64,000 nucleotides of DNA from Tubiluchus corallicola (Eukaryota > Priapulida > Priapulimorpha > Priapulimorphida > Tubiluchidae): the NCBI GenBank assembly GCA_030141605.1, contig JAQGDQ010000118.1:463501-527500 (forward strand), given 5' to 3'. Position numbers and translations under genes: made by a program. The notes under the pieces were generated by a model. That model did not search any database and was not told the DNA's origin. It was given only the letters and a program-made list of their open reading frames with translations. Positions 46,641 to 56,639 of the stretch are shown here, piece by piece; position 1 is the first letter of the stretch; every line of letters begins with the position of its first letter.

Positions 46641-47370
46641 TTGCAATGTGAAATTAAAACTGTTGCCTGTTGTGTAAAATTGCCTGAAATTAACGTGTGA
46701 AACACAACGTAGTTAGACGTAAATGGACTATATATGACATAAGGGTTGTTTATTAGAGGCGTTAGACTGTGAGCCGTTTTGCCTCATGGTTTCTGTCAAT
46801 TTGGCATGTTTTCTAAAATTATGAATTCATTTCATGGTTTTGGTATAATCAGTTGAGATGACGTATTCAGTAGAACTTACACGGTACCAATTCATTGGAA
46901 AACTGAGCGGTGTTAGACCAGGTATCAGCAGGACATGTTAGGTACCGTCATAGCCATGTTTTAAGAGTTTGCACTTATTTTTGCAGATTTTGGTTCTTGC
47001 TCGTATATGAATATAAATATATATGTATATGAATTATATGAGTATATGAATTCTAGTATTCGCGTGATAGGCATTCTGTTGCGATGTACAGTGTATAGTG
47101 CACTACACATTTACAAGTACATTTGCATAATCCTTTTTGTATCTAGATGTAGCCTTTTCTTCATTACTGTTATTTGGATGAATAATGAATGATATAAAGT
47201 TTAGAATTCTCTAAATAAACGCATTTTAGCCACAGCATAGCTACAGCAAATTGACAATGACAATTATAATATCAAAACCCAAAGGAATTCGTTAGCTTGC
47301 AAATGTAAGCCAAACAGAAGCTCAAAACTTCATCGTGTGATTTGCTTGTAAACGATATGCTGTAAATTTT
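46641..47370. other. Upstream region / probable intron of the gene at 47415
   Basis: AT-rich, non-coding; (TA)-rich patch near 47005-47045. It ends in TGCTGTAAATTTTAGGTTGA around 47359-47378, a phrase also found before the genes at 42332 and 43836. Confidence 0.4.
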
Positions 47371-47414
47371 AGGTTGAACGACTGTTGAGAGAAGAGTGCA
47401 ACTAACTGAAAATA

Positions 47415-48185
47415 ATGGAAACATATTCACTGATCTACTACAAGTGTACAGCATGCTCTGAATGTTTTATGGCAGAGGAAACGTTTTTTGCTCACACGAG
47501 AACTTGGCATTGCAAGATACTAATTAGTGAAGGTCACGACCCAGTACCAAGTGATAGTGATGTAAGTGGTTTTTACGTCAAAACCGAACCTTCGTTTCAG
47601 TTTGATTCGCATGTTGAACCTGAGTGTTCAAAAGATTTGGAAATGGAACCTGTATTTGGAAGAACCGGTAACGAGCAGTTGGAATTTGATGCTCCATTTG
47701 ATGGAAGTAGCGTTAACGTGAAAAAAGTGGATGTAGTTAAAGATGGACCTGATGTTGCTTCACAGCTAGGCACACCATTTATGACCGTACTTGATGAAGG
47801 CCGGGATAGACTGTGCTTAGTAAAGCAGGGCTATTCTGTGACTAAGAAACTTGAAGAAGAGCCTTTTTTTGCAAATCAAAGGCAAAATATGATTGCTGGT
47901 GTGAAGCTGAAGACCAACAGAGCTCTATGGAGGAACACTAGAACAAGTACTCTTTCAAAGCAAAAGAATTTAAGTGTTGACCACTCAACCCGTGAACCGC
48001 AATTGAAACGCATAACTGGTTTTGCTTGTGCATTCTGTAAAAAGGTATTCACATCAGTATCGCTTCTGACACGCCATGAAAGAATTCATACCGGCGAGCG
48101 TCCGTATGAGTGTAGCATATGTCACATGCGTTTTAAACGAACAGATCATGTACAAGGACATATGAGACGCCATTTTAGAGAATAG
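47415..48185 (+). CDS. C2H2 zinc-finger protein, 256 aa (tandem group, gene 4)
   Basis: The N-terminal finger is the consensus form (C11, C14, H27, H32; METYSLIYYKCTAC). A psi-K-x-E in YVKTEP is at 55-58, followed by Glu/Asp-rich segments. The C-terminal pair begins at C205: CAFCKKVF keeps the normal Phe, unlike most relatives, with helix TSVSLLTRH; the second finger CSICHMRF has helix KRTDHVQGH. A probable acceptor is AG at 47371-47372 in the shared phrase. It ends four residues after the last histidine. Confidence 0.92.
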   Translation: METYSLIYYKCTACSECFMAEETFFAHTRTWHCKILISEGHDPVPSDSDVSGFYVKTEPSFQFDSHVEPECSKDLEMEPVFGRTGNEQLEFDAPFDGSSVNVKKVDVVKDGPDVASQLGTPFMTVLDEGRDRLCLVKQGYSVTKKLEEEPFFANQRQNMIAGVKLKTNRALWRNTRTSTLSKQKNLSVDHSTREPQLKRITGFACAFCKKVFTSVSLLTRHERIHTGERPYECSICHMRFKRTDHVQGHMRRHFRE

Positions 48186-48389
48186 AAATCTGCCCAACCT
48201 ACTTAAAAAAGTATATTGTTTTTATTAGAGTTGAATTTTAAAATGCTGAGTTAATGACATTCATTAGTATTGAACTCATCCGCATCATATTGAGTTTGAA
48301 AAGGCACTGAAAATTACTATGCAGCACAAATTCTTCCAGTTTAAATCCAACCTCGCAAAATAATTCTGTACAATAAAAACTTTAATGTA

Positions 48390-48761
48390 CAGCCAAACCC
48401 TCTTTTCAGAACAATGTCTACATTTGCAGACATTAATGCGCCCGATTGTAATGCCAAACTCAGTTAACACCAAAGTTTTTTGGAGTCGCAAAGTAGGTGG
48501 TATAAAGAGGTTGACCTCTTTTCAGAACAATGTCTACATTTGCAGACATTAGTGCGCCTGATTGTAATGCCAAACTCGCTTACACCAAAGTTTTTTGCAG
48601 TCCTAAAGTAGGTGGTATAAAGAGGTTGACCTCTTTTCAGGACAAAATGTCTACATTTGCATAGATATTTAGGTATTAACACACCTCATTATAATGCCAA
48701 ACTTGCCTAATGCCAATTTTTTTTGTAGCCCCAATGTAGGTGGTATAAAGAGGTTTGATTG
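48390..48761. mobile_element. MITE with three tandem internal units, family CAGTCAAA..CTTTATA, copy 3
   Basis: Left end CAGCCAAACCCTCTTTTCAG, right end GTATAAAGAGGTTTGATTG. Between them the unit containing ATGTCTACATTTGCAGACATTA, GTAATGCCAAACTC and GTAGGTGGTATAAAGAGG is repeated about three times, with periods of 117 and 113 bases. Compared with 10115 the interior is inverted. Confidence 0.65.
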
Positions 48762-48975
48762 CTTACGTATTTTTGTGATCTATTTATTTCAATGCACAGC
48801 TTCCAAATTCTGTTCAGTGAATAACCCACCTGAAGATTTCTTTGTTTGGCCTTAGATTTGACACAATTTTACTCCATTTTATGTAGGAATCTAGTTTAGG
48901 CAGTTTTATATTTAAAAATTTGCTATAACAATGTATTGCTTTCTGAGTTCATACTGTGTAATAATCAGATACAGG

Positions 48976-49219
48976 CAACTACGTATGAGCATATAGAACA
49001 GGTAACTATGCATGAACATATTGAACAGGTAACTATGTATGAACATATTGAACAGGCAACTACGTATGAACATATTGAGCAGGTAACTACGCATGAACAT
49101 ATTGAACAGGTAACTACATATGAACATATTGAACAGGTAACTATGCATGAACATACTGAACAGGTAACTACGTATGAACATATTGAACAGGTAACTATGC
49201 ATGAACATATTGAACATTG
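48976..49219. repeat. 27-bp minisatellite, about nine units
   Basis: Nine units of about GAACAGGTAACTAYGYATGAACATATT stand head to tail. Two variants (CATGAA after ATG and TATGAA after ACG/ATG) roughly alternate. The period is a multiple of three, so frames remain open on both strands; none looks like a gene. Confidence 0.95.
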
Positions 49220-50745
49220 TGACAGATTAAGATAATAAATAAGTTATTTAAATTTTGTTATGGCAATAGGCGATTACTGGTGTTGTGTATGATGTTTATG
49301 ATTTTCAGTCTGTTGGCAAAACTTTCAATGATTTTAGAAGGCTCTGGCGTAAACTGTAATTGAGGTGCCCAAGACTTGAGAAGTTTCGAAATATTTGTAT
49401 TTGGTTCAGAAGACACCATGACTTCTCAAGACCGAACTAAGCAGTATCCTTCCATTTTACTGTTCTGCTGTAGTGTTGCTGCTTGATTACGGTGTTGTTT
49501 ACACAGTTTTTTCACAATGAATGTATATAATTCACCACATATAGTGAGTTTCTAGAAGAAGCGTTGTTATCGTAAATATAAGATAAGTGGGAAGTATATT
49601 TCATTTACGTTCAACTTTGTTTCTGATTAATGAGATTATAAGGACGATGTTGTATAGTCCATAAAGTGCTACAAAAATTAATGTTTAACAAAACCTCTTT
49701 AATTGTGTACTGTCATAGTGAAAGAATAGTGCAGTCTATGGTGCACTGCACTACTACACATAAGCCTGAGTGGACTGTCATAGTTTACCTCCTGACAGCC
49801 TTGAACAAACATAGCTTAATATTCTGAACTGTTCCAATCTGCAATTAAAAGCAAATGAAAGTTATTTATATTATACATATATATAAATTTTTATTTATTT
49901 AGAAAAAAACAAATGAATAAATAAATAAAATAAAAAGCAAATGCAATACAACTGCTACAACAAATTACACTGCATTTGTGCAGCAACAGTGTGTACATTT
50001 CATATTTACTTATTATATTTGTATTTCCTATTTGTATTTACTTATCATATTTACTTATTTCATATTTGTACTTATTATACAAAGTATAATACAACTGGTA
50101 TCGTACAAGTTATAATTGAACAGAAATCAGGCCTTCATGCACACTAGGTATGTGTAATAAAAATAAATTTGAAATAATACGATATTTCCAAAAGATACCT
50201 GTTTATGGAAAGTTACAATGTGGTCTCACTTCGCACAAATCAGCAGCCAAGAGTTGATAGATTCAATGTAAATGTTTTACTCAGCTTCTAAACTTAAGCA
50301 AATTTAAATATAGTTGTATAATACGCAGGAAACTGCTCTCTGACCCATGTTACGAAGAATTTGCTGTACAAGTGTAAATAAAAATTTCAAATTTGAGTTT
50401 GTGTTCGAGTGACATGACATGATCTTCGAAACCAAAATCAACCTGGCAATTAAAATGGAGTTGTTTGCTGCAACCTACGATAATGGGCTACTTAAAAAAA
50501 CAATCCAAGTTTCGCCCCAGTGACCATGTCAAAGTTTATGGGAGTGTTTTTAAGTTTAAAGTGGCATTTATGTAGCATAAGGATGCGGGTGAGGAATAGA
50601 TAAAATCAGGTCATATTATTTTCGATGCACCCATTTATGCAGCCTGCGTAAGCACTTCTTTCTGAAGCTTTTTCTTATTGATTTTTTTCCGATGGTGGAA
50701 AACGCATCTGCTAGATAAACTCCACTTAAAGGGAAACTGCTTTAT
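49220..50745. other. Intergenic, between convergent genes
   Basis: AT-rich, with low-complexity (ATTT/TATT) tracts near 49870-50070. It separates the plus-strand tandem group from the minus-strand pair. No gene was recognised. Confidence 0.4.
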
Positions 50746-50746
50746 A

Positions 50747-51607
50747 CTAAGTGTCAAAACAGTCCCGAGTATCTTGCTGCTCGTGTTTAGTTTTGTGATG
50801 GCTGAGTTGCCACCCGTGTTGGAAATTCTTCAAGCAGATATCACAGACAAAAGGTCTTTCTCCTGTATGAATTCTCTCATGGCGTTTCACGTGGGCAGGA
50901 CTTGGACAAACCTTCTTGCACCATCTGCAAGCATAACCACTAACACGTTCAATGTTTCCTCTAACACTTTCACTTTCAGTGTTTCGCATGGCAGTGTTTC
51001 CTCTGCCACGTGCAATACTTGTTTTTTGTATAGACTTTCGCTTAAATTTTTCTGATAGAGGTGTGCAATTATTAAATTCTGGTTTTGGAAATATGCAAGT
51101 GTTAGTTACAGAGGAAGACGTTTTGTTGCCGTGTGCACCCGGGGTTACCATATGGCACTCTCTGTTTGCTCGTAAAGAGTGTTGAAAACTGTTACTGTCA
51201 GAAACCAAATTGCTTGGATGAAATTGCAAAAGCGGCTGAACAATAGGCAGTAAATCTGTTACGCCTTGCAGAAAATTGTTGCTAAATTCCATAATTTCAA
51301 TGTCACTATTGTCGCTTTCGTTTTTTACAGCCATACGTTGTCTCTCCTCATTGACATGTTGTAAAACAGAGTACGCTTCAGAGTTTTCCTCCGAAAGTTT
51401 GGCTTCTGCGGAGCTCGGGTCTGCAGGGCTATCGGTCCCGGGCACTTCGATTTTCACAGTTGTTTGGTTGCTGATCTCCATGACCTGCCCTTCACTGACC
51501 AATATCTTACAGTGCCATGTTCTACTGTGAGCAAAAAACATATCTTCGGCGATGAAACATTCGGAACAAGCCGTGCATTTGAAGTAAATGAGAGATTCTG
51601 ATTCCAT
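50747..51607 (-). CDS. C2H2 zinc-finger protein, 286 aa
   Basis: The start is placed at the MESES methionine (ATG at 51605-51607), because every relative starts there; an in-frame ATG nine codons earlier exists. The N-terminal finger is KCTACSECF...HSRTWHC (C11, C14, H27, H32). There are two psi-K-x-E motifs, VKIE at 51-54 and VKNE at 94-97; the second is followed by SDIEIM (101-106), a candidate SUMO-interacting motif. The C-terminal pair starts at C227: CRWCKKVC, helix PSPAHVKRH, then HTGERPFV and CDICLKNF with an unusual helix QHGWQLSHH. It is closest to the gene at 53923. Confidence 0.92.
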   Translation of the reverse strand: MESESLIYFKCTACSECFIAEDMFFAHSRTWHCKILVSEGQVMEISNQTTVKIEVPGTDSPADPSSAEAKLSEENSEAYSVLQHVNEERQRMAVKNESDNSDIEIMEFSNNFLQGVTDLLPIVQPLLQFHPSNLVSDSNSFQHSLRANRECHMVTPGAHGNKTSSSVTNTCIFPKPEFNNCTPLSEKFKRKSIQKTSIARGRGNTAMRNTESESVRGNIERVSGYACRWCKKVCPSPAHVKRHERIHTGERPFVCDICLKNFQHGWQLSHHKTKHEQQDTRDCFDT

Positions 51608-51784
51608 TCTTTGTCTGGGTATTAACTTTTTCAAGCTTCAGTTTTGTACAACCCTGAAACCAACGGAGAACAAAACGTGAAACATGTCCTTTCAATCACA
51701 ACACACAAACCTACTTGATGATTGCCTATAAATGTAAGCCAACAAATTTCACGACTTGGGTAAGTAATAATTGTCACTTTAAAC

Positions 51785-52184
51785 CAGGGGTGTGCAAATT
51801 ATCTGACTAGCCGGGCCACATTAAACTTTCCCGCAATTCCTGCAGGCCAGAGGCACTTTGATCAAGGAGCCAAGCACAGAAATGCCTAATAACGATTTTT
51901 TTGCATCCGACCTGCATACATCATTACTACTACACTCAAGAAACTATTTTAGAAGTTATTAAAATTTATATTACAAACAATATATTTCTACTTTCAGGAC
52001 AGATAGTGGTAATTTCATTACAATGCATATTAGTAATGTGTATCACACAGTCTGTGTAGTACAGTGACATTAAGCTACAACCGTCTTGTAAGAGTTAATG
52101 GCATCCGACAAATCTCTTCGCGGGCCGCACAAATTCTCTCGGAGGGCCACAAGTGGCCCGCGGGCCTCAATTTGCACACCCCCG
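51785..52184 (+). mobile_element. hAT MITE, family CAGGGGTGTGCAAA, copy 6
   Basis: The ends CAGGGGTGTGCAAATT and AATTTGCACACCCCCG have a perfect 8-bp duplication, CTTTAAAC (51777-51784 and 52185-52192). It lies 170 bases upstream of the start codon of the 50747-51607 gene, so it may sit in its promoter or 5' intron. Confidence 0.95.
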
Positions 52185-52192
52185 CTTTAAAC

Positions 52193-52897
52193 TTAGTGGA
52201 GACAATTAATAAAGGTGGACGATTGGTAACTCCCTAACTGCACTATCAAACATTAGGACTGAGTCTATGCTGTACAGTATCAGTTATGGAGTTTACACGA
52301 AGGTCACACAGGCAGACTCTGTATGCAAGCCCTATTGTTCGCTATTGTGTGAAAACATGTAACACCTAATTAACAACGATCGCGGCTCGTCGACTTGGGA
52401 ACAGGCTAGTCCAGATGTCAAACAAATTAGCTTCATGCTGAATTAAGCAATTAGGAATATTCATGAGAATAGATTCGCACTAATAATTTTGCTCCACGTT
52501 ACTCAAAACATTGCAAAACTGCCAAGACACGTTAAATCACCATGAATGCTCGATATAGTCGAGGTGCTCGATATGGGACCACAATTAAGTATGGCACAGC
52601 AATTAGGGTTAAAACTGTGTTGTTGTCCATTTCTCAAGTGCAAATTTGGCGCCAAAAGAACAAATATTTATAATAAGCCTCAAACAGGCCATTTGCTACA
52701 AATGACCAAATTCCCCAATGCCAATTGTAGTGCTGAAAATGAGCAGACTTAATAACGAACACGAAAACGCAACAGCTCAGCAGTATTGTCAGCCACCATA
52801 AGAGCTAGCTAGCGGTGGATAATCCAGCACGAATACCGCTTTTGTTATTAGTTAATTGGTTAGTGGCCGGATTCAAAGCATGCTTTTATGTAAAGTC
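52193..52897. other. Intergenic, nothing recognised
   Basis: No gene or element boundary supported; moderately AT-rich. Confidence 0.35.
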
Positions 52898-53622
52898 AGT
52901 GAGCAATCAAATGCAAGTCGAATCGAATTATTGGCTTGCAAATTCAAATTGAACATTTAAAGCAGGGGTGTGCAAACTGCAGCCCGCCGAGAGATCTTGT
53001 GCGGCCCGCGAAGAGGTTTGTCAACGTAATGAAAGTGTGGCCCATGCGATCCAGCTGAAGTCTGCACCATTGTCGCAAAGATAGTGCGGGTAGTTTTTTC
53101 CTCTAGATCGGATGGCATTAACACTTACAAGACCGTTGTCACTTAATGTCACTGCCGGACATGACGAAATATATGGTTTTTAATATAAATTTTAATAACT
53201 TCTAAAATAGTTTCTTGAGTGTAGTAGTGCAGTAGTAATGATGTGCCAGATCAGATGCAGAAAAATTATTATTAAGTCCTACTGTACTTGGCTCCTTGAT
53301 CAAACTACAAACTGCAAACTCCATTGACCGGCCCACGGGAATTGCGGGAAACTTTGATGTGGCCCGGCTAGTCAGATAATTTGCACACCCCTGATTTAAA
53401 GCCTCTGAATAATACTAATAATGTATGCAAAAAAATAAAATTTTGTCAGAAAATTCCGCACAGACATAGTCATTGAATTATGCTGATTGCATGACGTTTG
53501 AAACATTTTAGTAATAAAAAACGAATGCAGTTATGCAATTGAAGTGCTGAATTACTCGGAATTGAAATAAAATTAAAAAAACTTATTCAAGTCGAAGTCG
53601 GACATCTGATGTTCATCCTTAA
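52898..53622. mobile_element. Old hAT-type element interrupted by a younger MITE
   Basis: The left arm (GTGAGCAATCAAATG, then AAGTCGAATCGAA) and the right arm (TTCAAGTCGAAGTC...GATGTTCATCCTTA) resemble the ends of the element at 35092, and the inner block GAAGTGCTGAATTA is shared. The copy at 52963-53393 has inserted into it with its own target duplication, giving a relative age order. The boundaries are approximate because the ends have decayed. Confidence 0.45.
52963..53393 (-). mobile_element. hAT MITE, family CAGGGGTGTGCAAA, copy 7
   Basis: The ends CAGGGGTGTGCAAACT and ATTTGCACACCCCTG have a perfect 8-bp duplication, ATTTAAAG (52955-52962 and 53394-53401). Inverted orientation, collinear with the copy at 44890. 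Confidence 0.95.
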
Positions 53623-53922
53623 CTGACATTTCAACAAAAATAAAACATCATAATGTAACATAAATATATCAATCATCAAGTAAAAATAATACATCTGTCA
53701 GTGTGGATAACTTCTTATTATTACAGCCAGATATTGAGCTGCTAGAAGATATAATACAATAAGCAAAAAAATTAAAAACAACTTCATGAGGCTGTACGAT
53801 TAAGGTGGTTTTGTCGAGATACTTAACACAAGAAACAGATGATAAAATATCGCAGTTACAACAAAGTATTATTTACATTAAACAGCCTTTGAAACGAACT
53901 TGCATGTATTGAAAAAAAGCTT

Positions 53923-54804
53923 TTATCTTTTATGCGTTGCGTATATATGTGACTTGAGCAGCCAGCCATGTCGATAGCTTTTCAAGCAAATTTCACAAAC
54001 ATAAGGTTTTTCACCGGTGTGGATGCGTTCGTGGCGTTTCACGTGCGCTGTGCTGTTGAAAACTTTCTTACACCACCTACAAGCGAAACCTGTGACACGT
54101 TCTATATCACCTTGAACACCTGAAATGTCCGTGTTTGGATTGGTTGAAGTGTTTCCTTTGCCACTCAGAAAGGGTCTTTTGGAAGTAGCGGCACGCGCCG
54201 TCTGTTTTTGTTTAAGTTTACCCATTAGAGGTCTGCAATTCTGCGATTTCGAAAATTTGTTCACGTGGCTACTTTCAACTGTTTTGTTATCACCTGATGC
54301 GTATTGGTTCCTTGATTGGCTGTTTAACACGCTTGTTCCAGGTAATGTACCACAAGACGTTGAAGGATATTTTGACAAATCGAAGGGAGAAAAACCACCG
54401 AGAAATGAATGAGAGAATGGCAGAGTATCTGGCATCCTCACGGCACTTTGCATGAGATTATCATTAAATTCACACATAATTTCAATGTCATTGTTGTCAT
54501 TTTCAGGTTTCAAATCAACTGTTTGAGCTTCTGTTTCCCCGCCTTGTGGATCATTTGATATTTCCAGGTCGTCATCTGCAAGTCTGTAATGATGTGTGGC
54601 TTCTATGGAGTTGAGATTCGAATCACTGTCAGCTGCTGTTTCTTCTTTCACTGGAATTATTTGGTCTTCAACGTCCACGACTTGACCTTCGCTGATTAGA
54701 ATCTTACAGTGCCAGGTTCTACTGTGAGCAAAGAAAACCTCTTCAGTCATGAAACATTCAGAACACGCTGTGCACTTGAAATAAACGGTAGACTCAGACT
54801 GCAT
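53923..54804 (-). CDS. C2H2 zinc-finger protein, 293 aa
   Basis: The N-terminal finger is KCTACSECF...HSRTWHC (C11, C14, H27, H32) after MQSESTVYF. psi-K-x-E motifs are VKEE at 52-55 and LKPE at 98-101; the latter is followed by NDIEIM (105-110), as in the gene at 50747. The C-terminal pair begins at C242: CRWCKKVF keeps Phe, with helix NSTAHVKRH; the linker is HTGEKPYV, and the second finger CEICLKSY (Tyr for Phe) has helix RHGWLLKSH. Together with the gene at 50747 it forms a subgroup with Gly-Trp in the last helix. Single coding exon. Confidence 0.92.
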   Translation of the reverse strand: MQSESTVYFKCTACSECFMTEEVFFAHSRTWHCKILISEGQVVDVEDQIIPVKEETAADSDSNLNSIEATHHYRLADDDLEISNDPQGGETEAQTVDLKPENDNNDIEIMCEFNDNLMQSAVRMPDTLPFSHSFLGGFSPFDLSKYPSTSCGTLPGTSVLNSQSRNQYASGDNKTVESSHVNKFSKSQNCRPLMGKLKQKQTARAATSKRPFLSGKGNTSTNPNTDISGVQGDIERVTGFACRWCKKVFNSTAHVKRHERIHTGEKPYVCEICLKSYRHGWLLKSHIYATHKR

Positions 54805-55469
54805 TTTTCTGTTTTGTGCTGATGGTTTAAGCTCCTGGCTAAAATCCTGTAACCTAATGGAGAAACAAGCCTTAAAGTCTACAGTATATAGTATATATAT
54901 ATATATGTATAACGTTAATATTTTATAGTTTTCTGAAATATAATGTACAACACAATGATAGGAAAAAAATTCTAATTTGTCAATAATGACGGCACGTTTG
55001 ACGACATTTAAGAGTCACAAACCAAACTTTAAAATTTAAAAATGCACCCATACTGCTACTAGTTAAATAACCAGCTACGAATGCTTCAAATGCAGCTATC
55101 AACATTGCATATCGTGCAAGCAACTGAGGCTAATGGAAGCTGTAAACGATTTGCAGAACGAACAGAATCCGCAAGCAAAAGCGAATAAAGCTGCAAATCA
55201 TGCACGTGCTTGCCTCTATATTAATACCTGGACAGTTCTCACACTACTACAAGTCTTCACACTGTGCAAAGTAAAGTGACGAGTTGACAAACAATTTGAA
55301 CATCTACAATTAGTAATATATAATATAGTCTATTAGTGTATACAGGTTGGTCATTGCTCAAAAGGACAAGTAAACACTCTTCATAAATAAAAATTCATCT
55401 CAAAATTTTGCGTCACTTACTTGGTGTCTTACTGCATACAGAGCTTGTCAGCTATGGGCTTTGTCACAC
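54805..55469. other. Intergenic upstream of the 53923-54804 gene
   Basis: Contains a (TA)n tract near 54887-54909. Possible promoter or 5' intron of the minus-strand gene; no exon could be placed. Confidence 0.35.
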
Positions 55470-56069
55470 TTTAAAAAAATTGATGCACAAGCAGTTAGGG
55501 GGTCTGGGGGAGCGCTGTAAGCTCCACTAACAGGTTCCGGGGCAGAGCCCCGGGCCACCAACGCATTTTCCTGTATTTAAGCACATTTTGGAGGCCCCAA
55601 ATGAGATCTAAATTCTGGTACATAGACTTCTTCAAACGTGCTAAAATTCTGTTTTAATAACATTTAGTTAGGTAATATTCATTGTATTCTATTGTAGTAG
55701 TCATATATCAAGATTATCTACCCAGCAAAATGTGGAAATGTGGATAGTCAAGCATAAAACTGATCACACAGCTCAGCCACTGTTCATACAAAAGTTGGCG
55801 TGCGTGCTAATTTTTTCCACCGGACACAGCTAAACGTCACGGCCACACATGCATTTTACTGCATTTCAGACCATTTTGTGGTTGCTAGAAGCTATTTCCT
55901 CAGGCAAGTTCACTAGCCTAAAATTCATTACACAAACTCATTGTGCAAACAAACAAGGGTTGGTGTGTTTCTTGGTTTGCTGCTAAAAAATTTTACTACT
56001 CATAAAAAAATTTAATTCAAAAAATTCTGTGGATGCATGTGCATCCGTGACGTTAGCAGTAATATTGCA
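55470..56069. repeat. Dispersed repeat, copy B, with GC-rich inverted repeats
   Basis: Collinear with 12838-13668 from TTTAAAAAAATTGATGCACAA onward. It has in addition a GC-rich segment at about 55497-55560 containing GGGGGTCTGGGGGAGC and CCGGGGCAGAGCCCCGG, the latter a strong hairpin. Non-coding; the class of element is unknown. Confidence 0.6.
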
Positions 56070-56248
56070 TAAAACTTTTAAATTTAAACTCCTGCAATGA
56101 CCGTTAGGTGCAACCATCTTAATGGTAAATCGTTTGAAATATTTTGAAACAAGTTTTGATAACATTGCATATTGTTTGAAAAAATAAATATCTAGAGTAT
56201 TCATAGCACACTATTTAGTAACTAAGCAAAAATTTAAATTACTGTGTA

Positions 56249-56639
56249 CAGGCAACCCTCGTTAAACCGGACTAATTGGGGGGTGGGTGTTCCGGTTTAG
56301 CCGATTGTCCGATTTATCCGATACGCCTATATATGGTCCATATTATACAGAAATAATCACCTTAATACGGCCTATATACATTGCACTATATACAATGCTG
56401 TATATTACTTTAAAATAGTTAATCTGTGAAGATAAAAAAATTAGCGAGTGCTTTCGATGGGGTAAGCAAACTGAATTTTGGCGGGAATAGTAAGGCGGTA
56501 CCGCGAGCCGCTTCGGCCCGTCAGTGGGTCGTCGTGAGTTGGTAGGCCGTGTTGTGTTTAGCGCTCCGGCTCGGTCGGAAATCGGTTAGTCTTATCCGAT
56601 ATCCGGGCTAAAAGGGTCTGGTTTAATGAGGGTCGACTG
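56249..56639. mobile_element. Pogo/Tigger-like MITE (CCCTCGTTAAACCGG), copy 1
   Basis: The left end CAGGCAACCCTCGTTAAACC and the right end GGTTTAATGAGGGTCGACTG are inverted repeats, flanked by TA. The inner arms contain TCCGATTTATCCGATA and its complement. The interior matches the element at 62583-62950 in inverse orientation. Confidence 0.85.

Noticed and set aside
48912-49235. Open frames on both strands over the 27-bp repeat
   Set aside because: Same cause: a period divisible by three keeps several frames open. Nothing resembles a protein domain.
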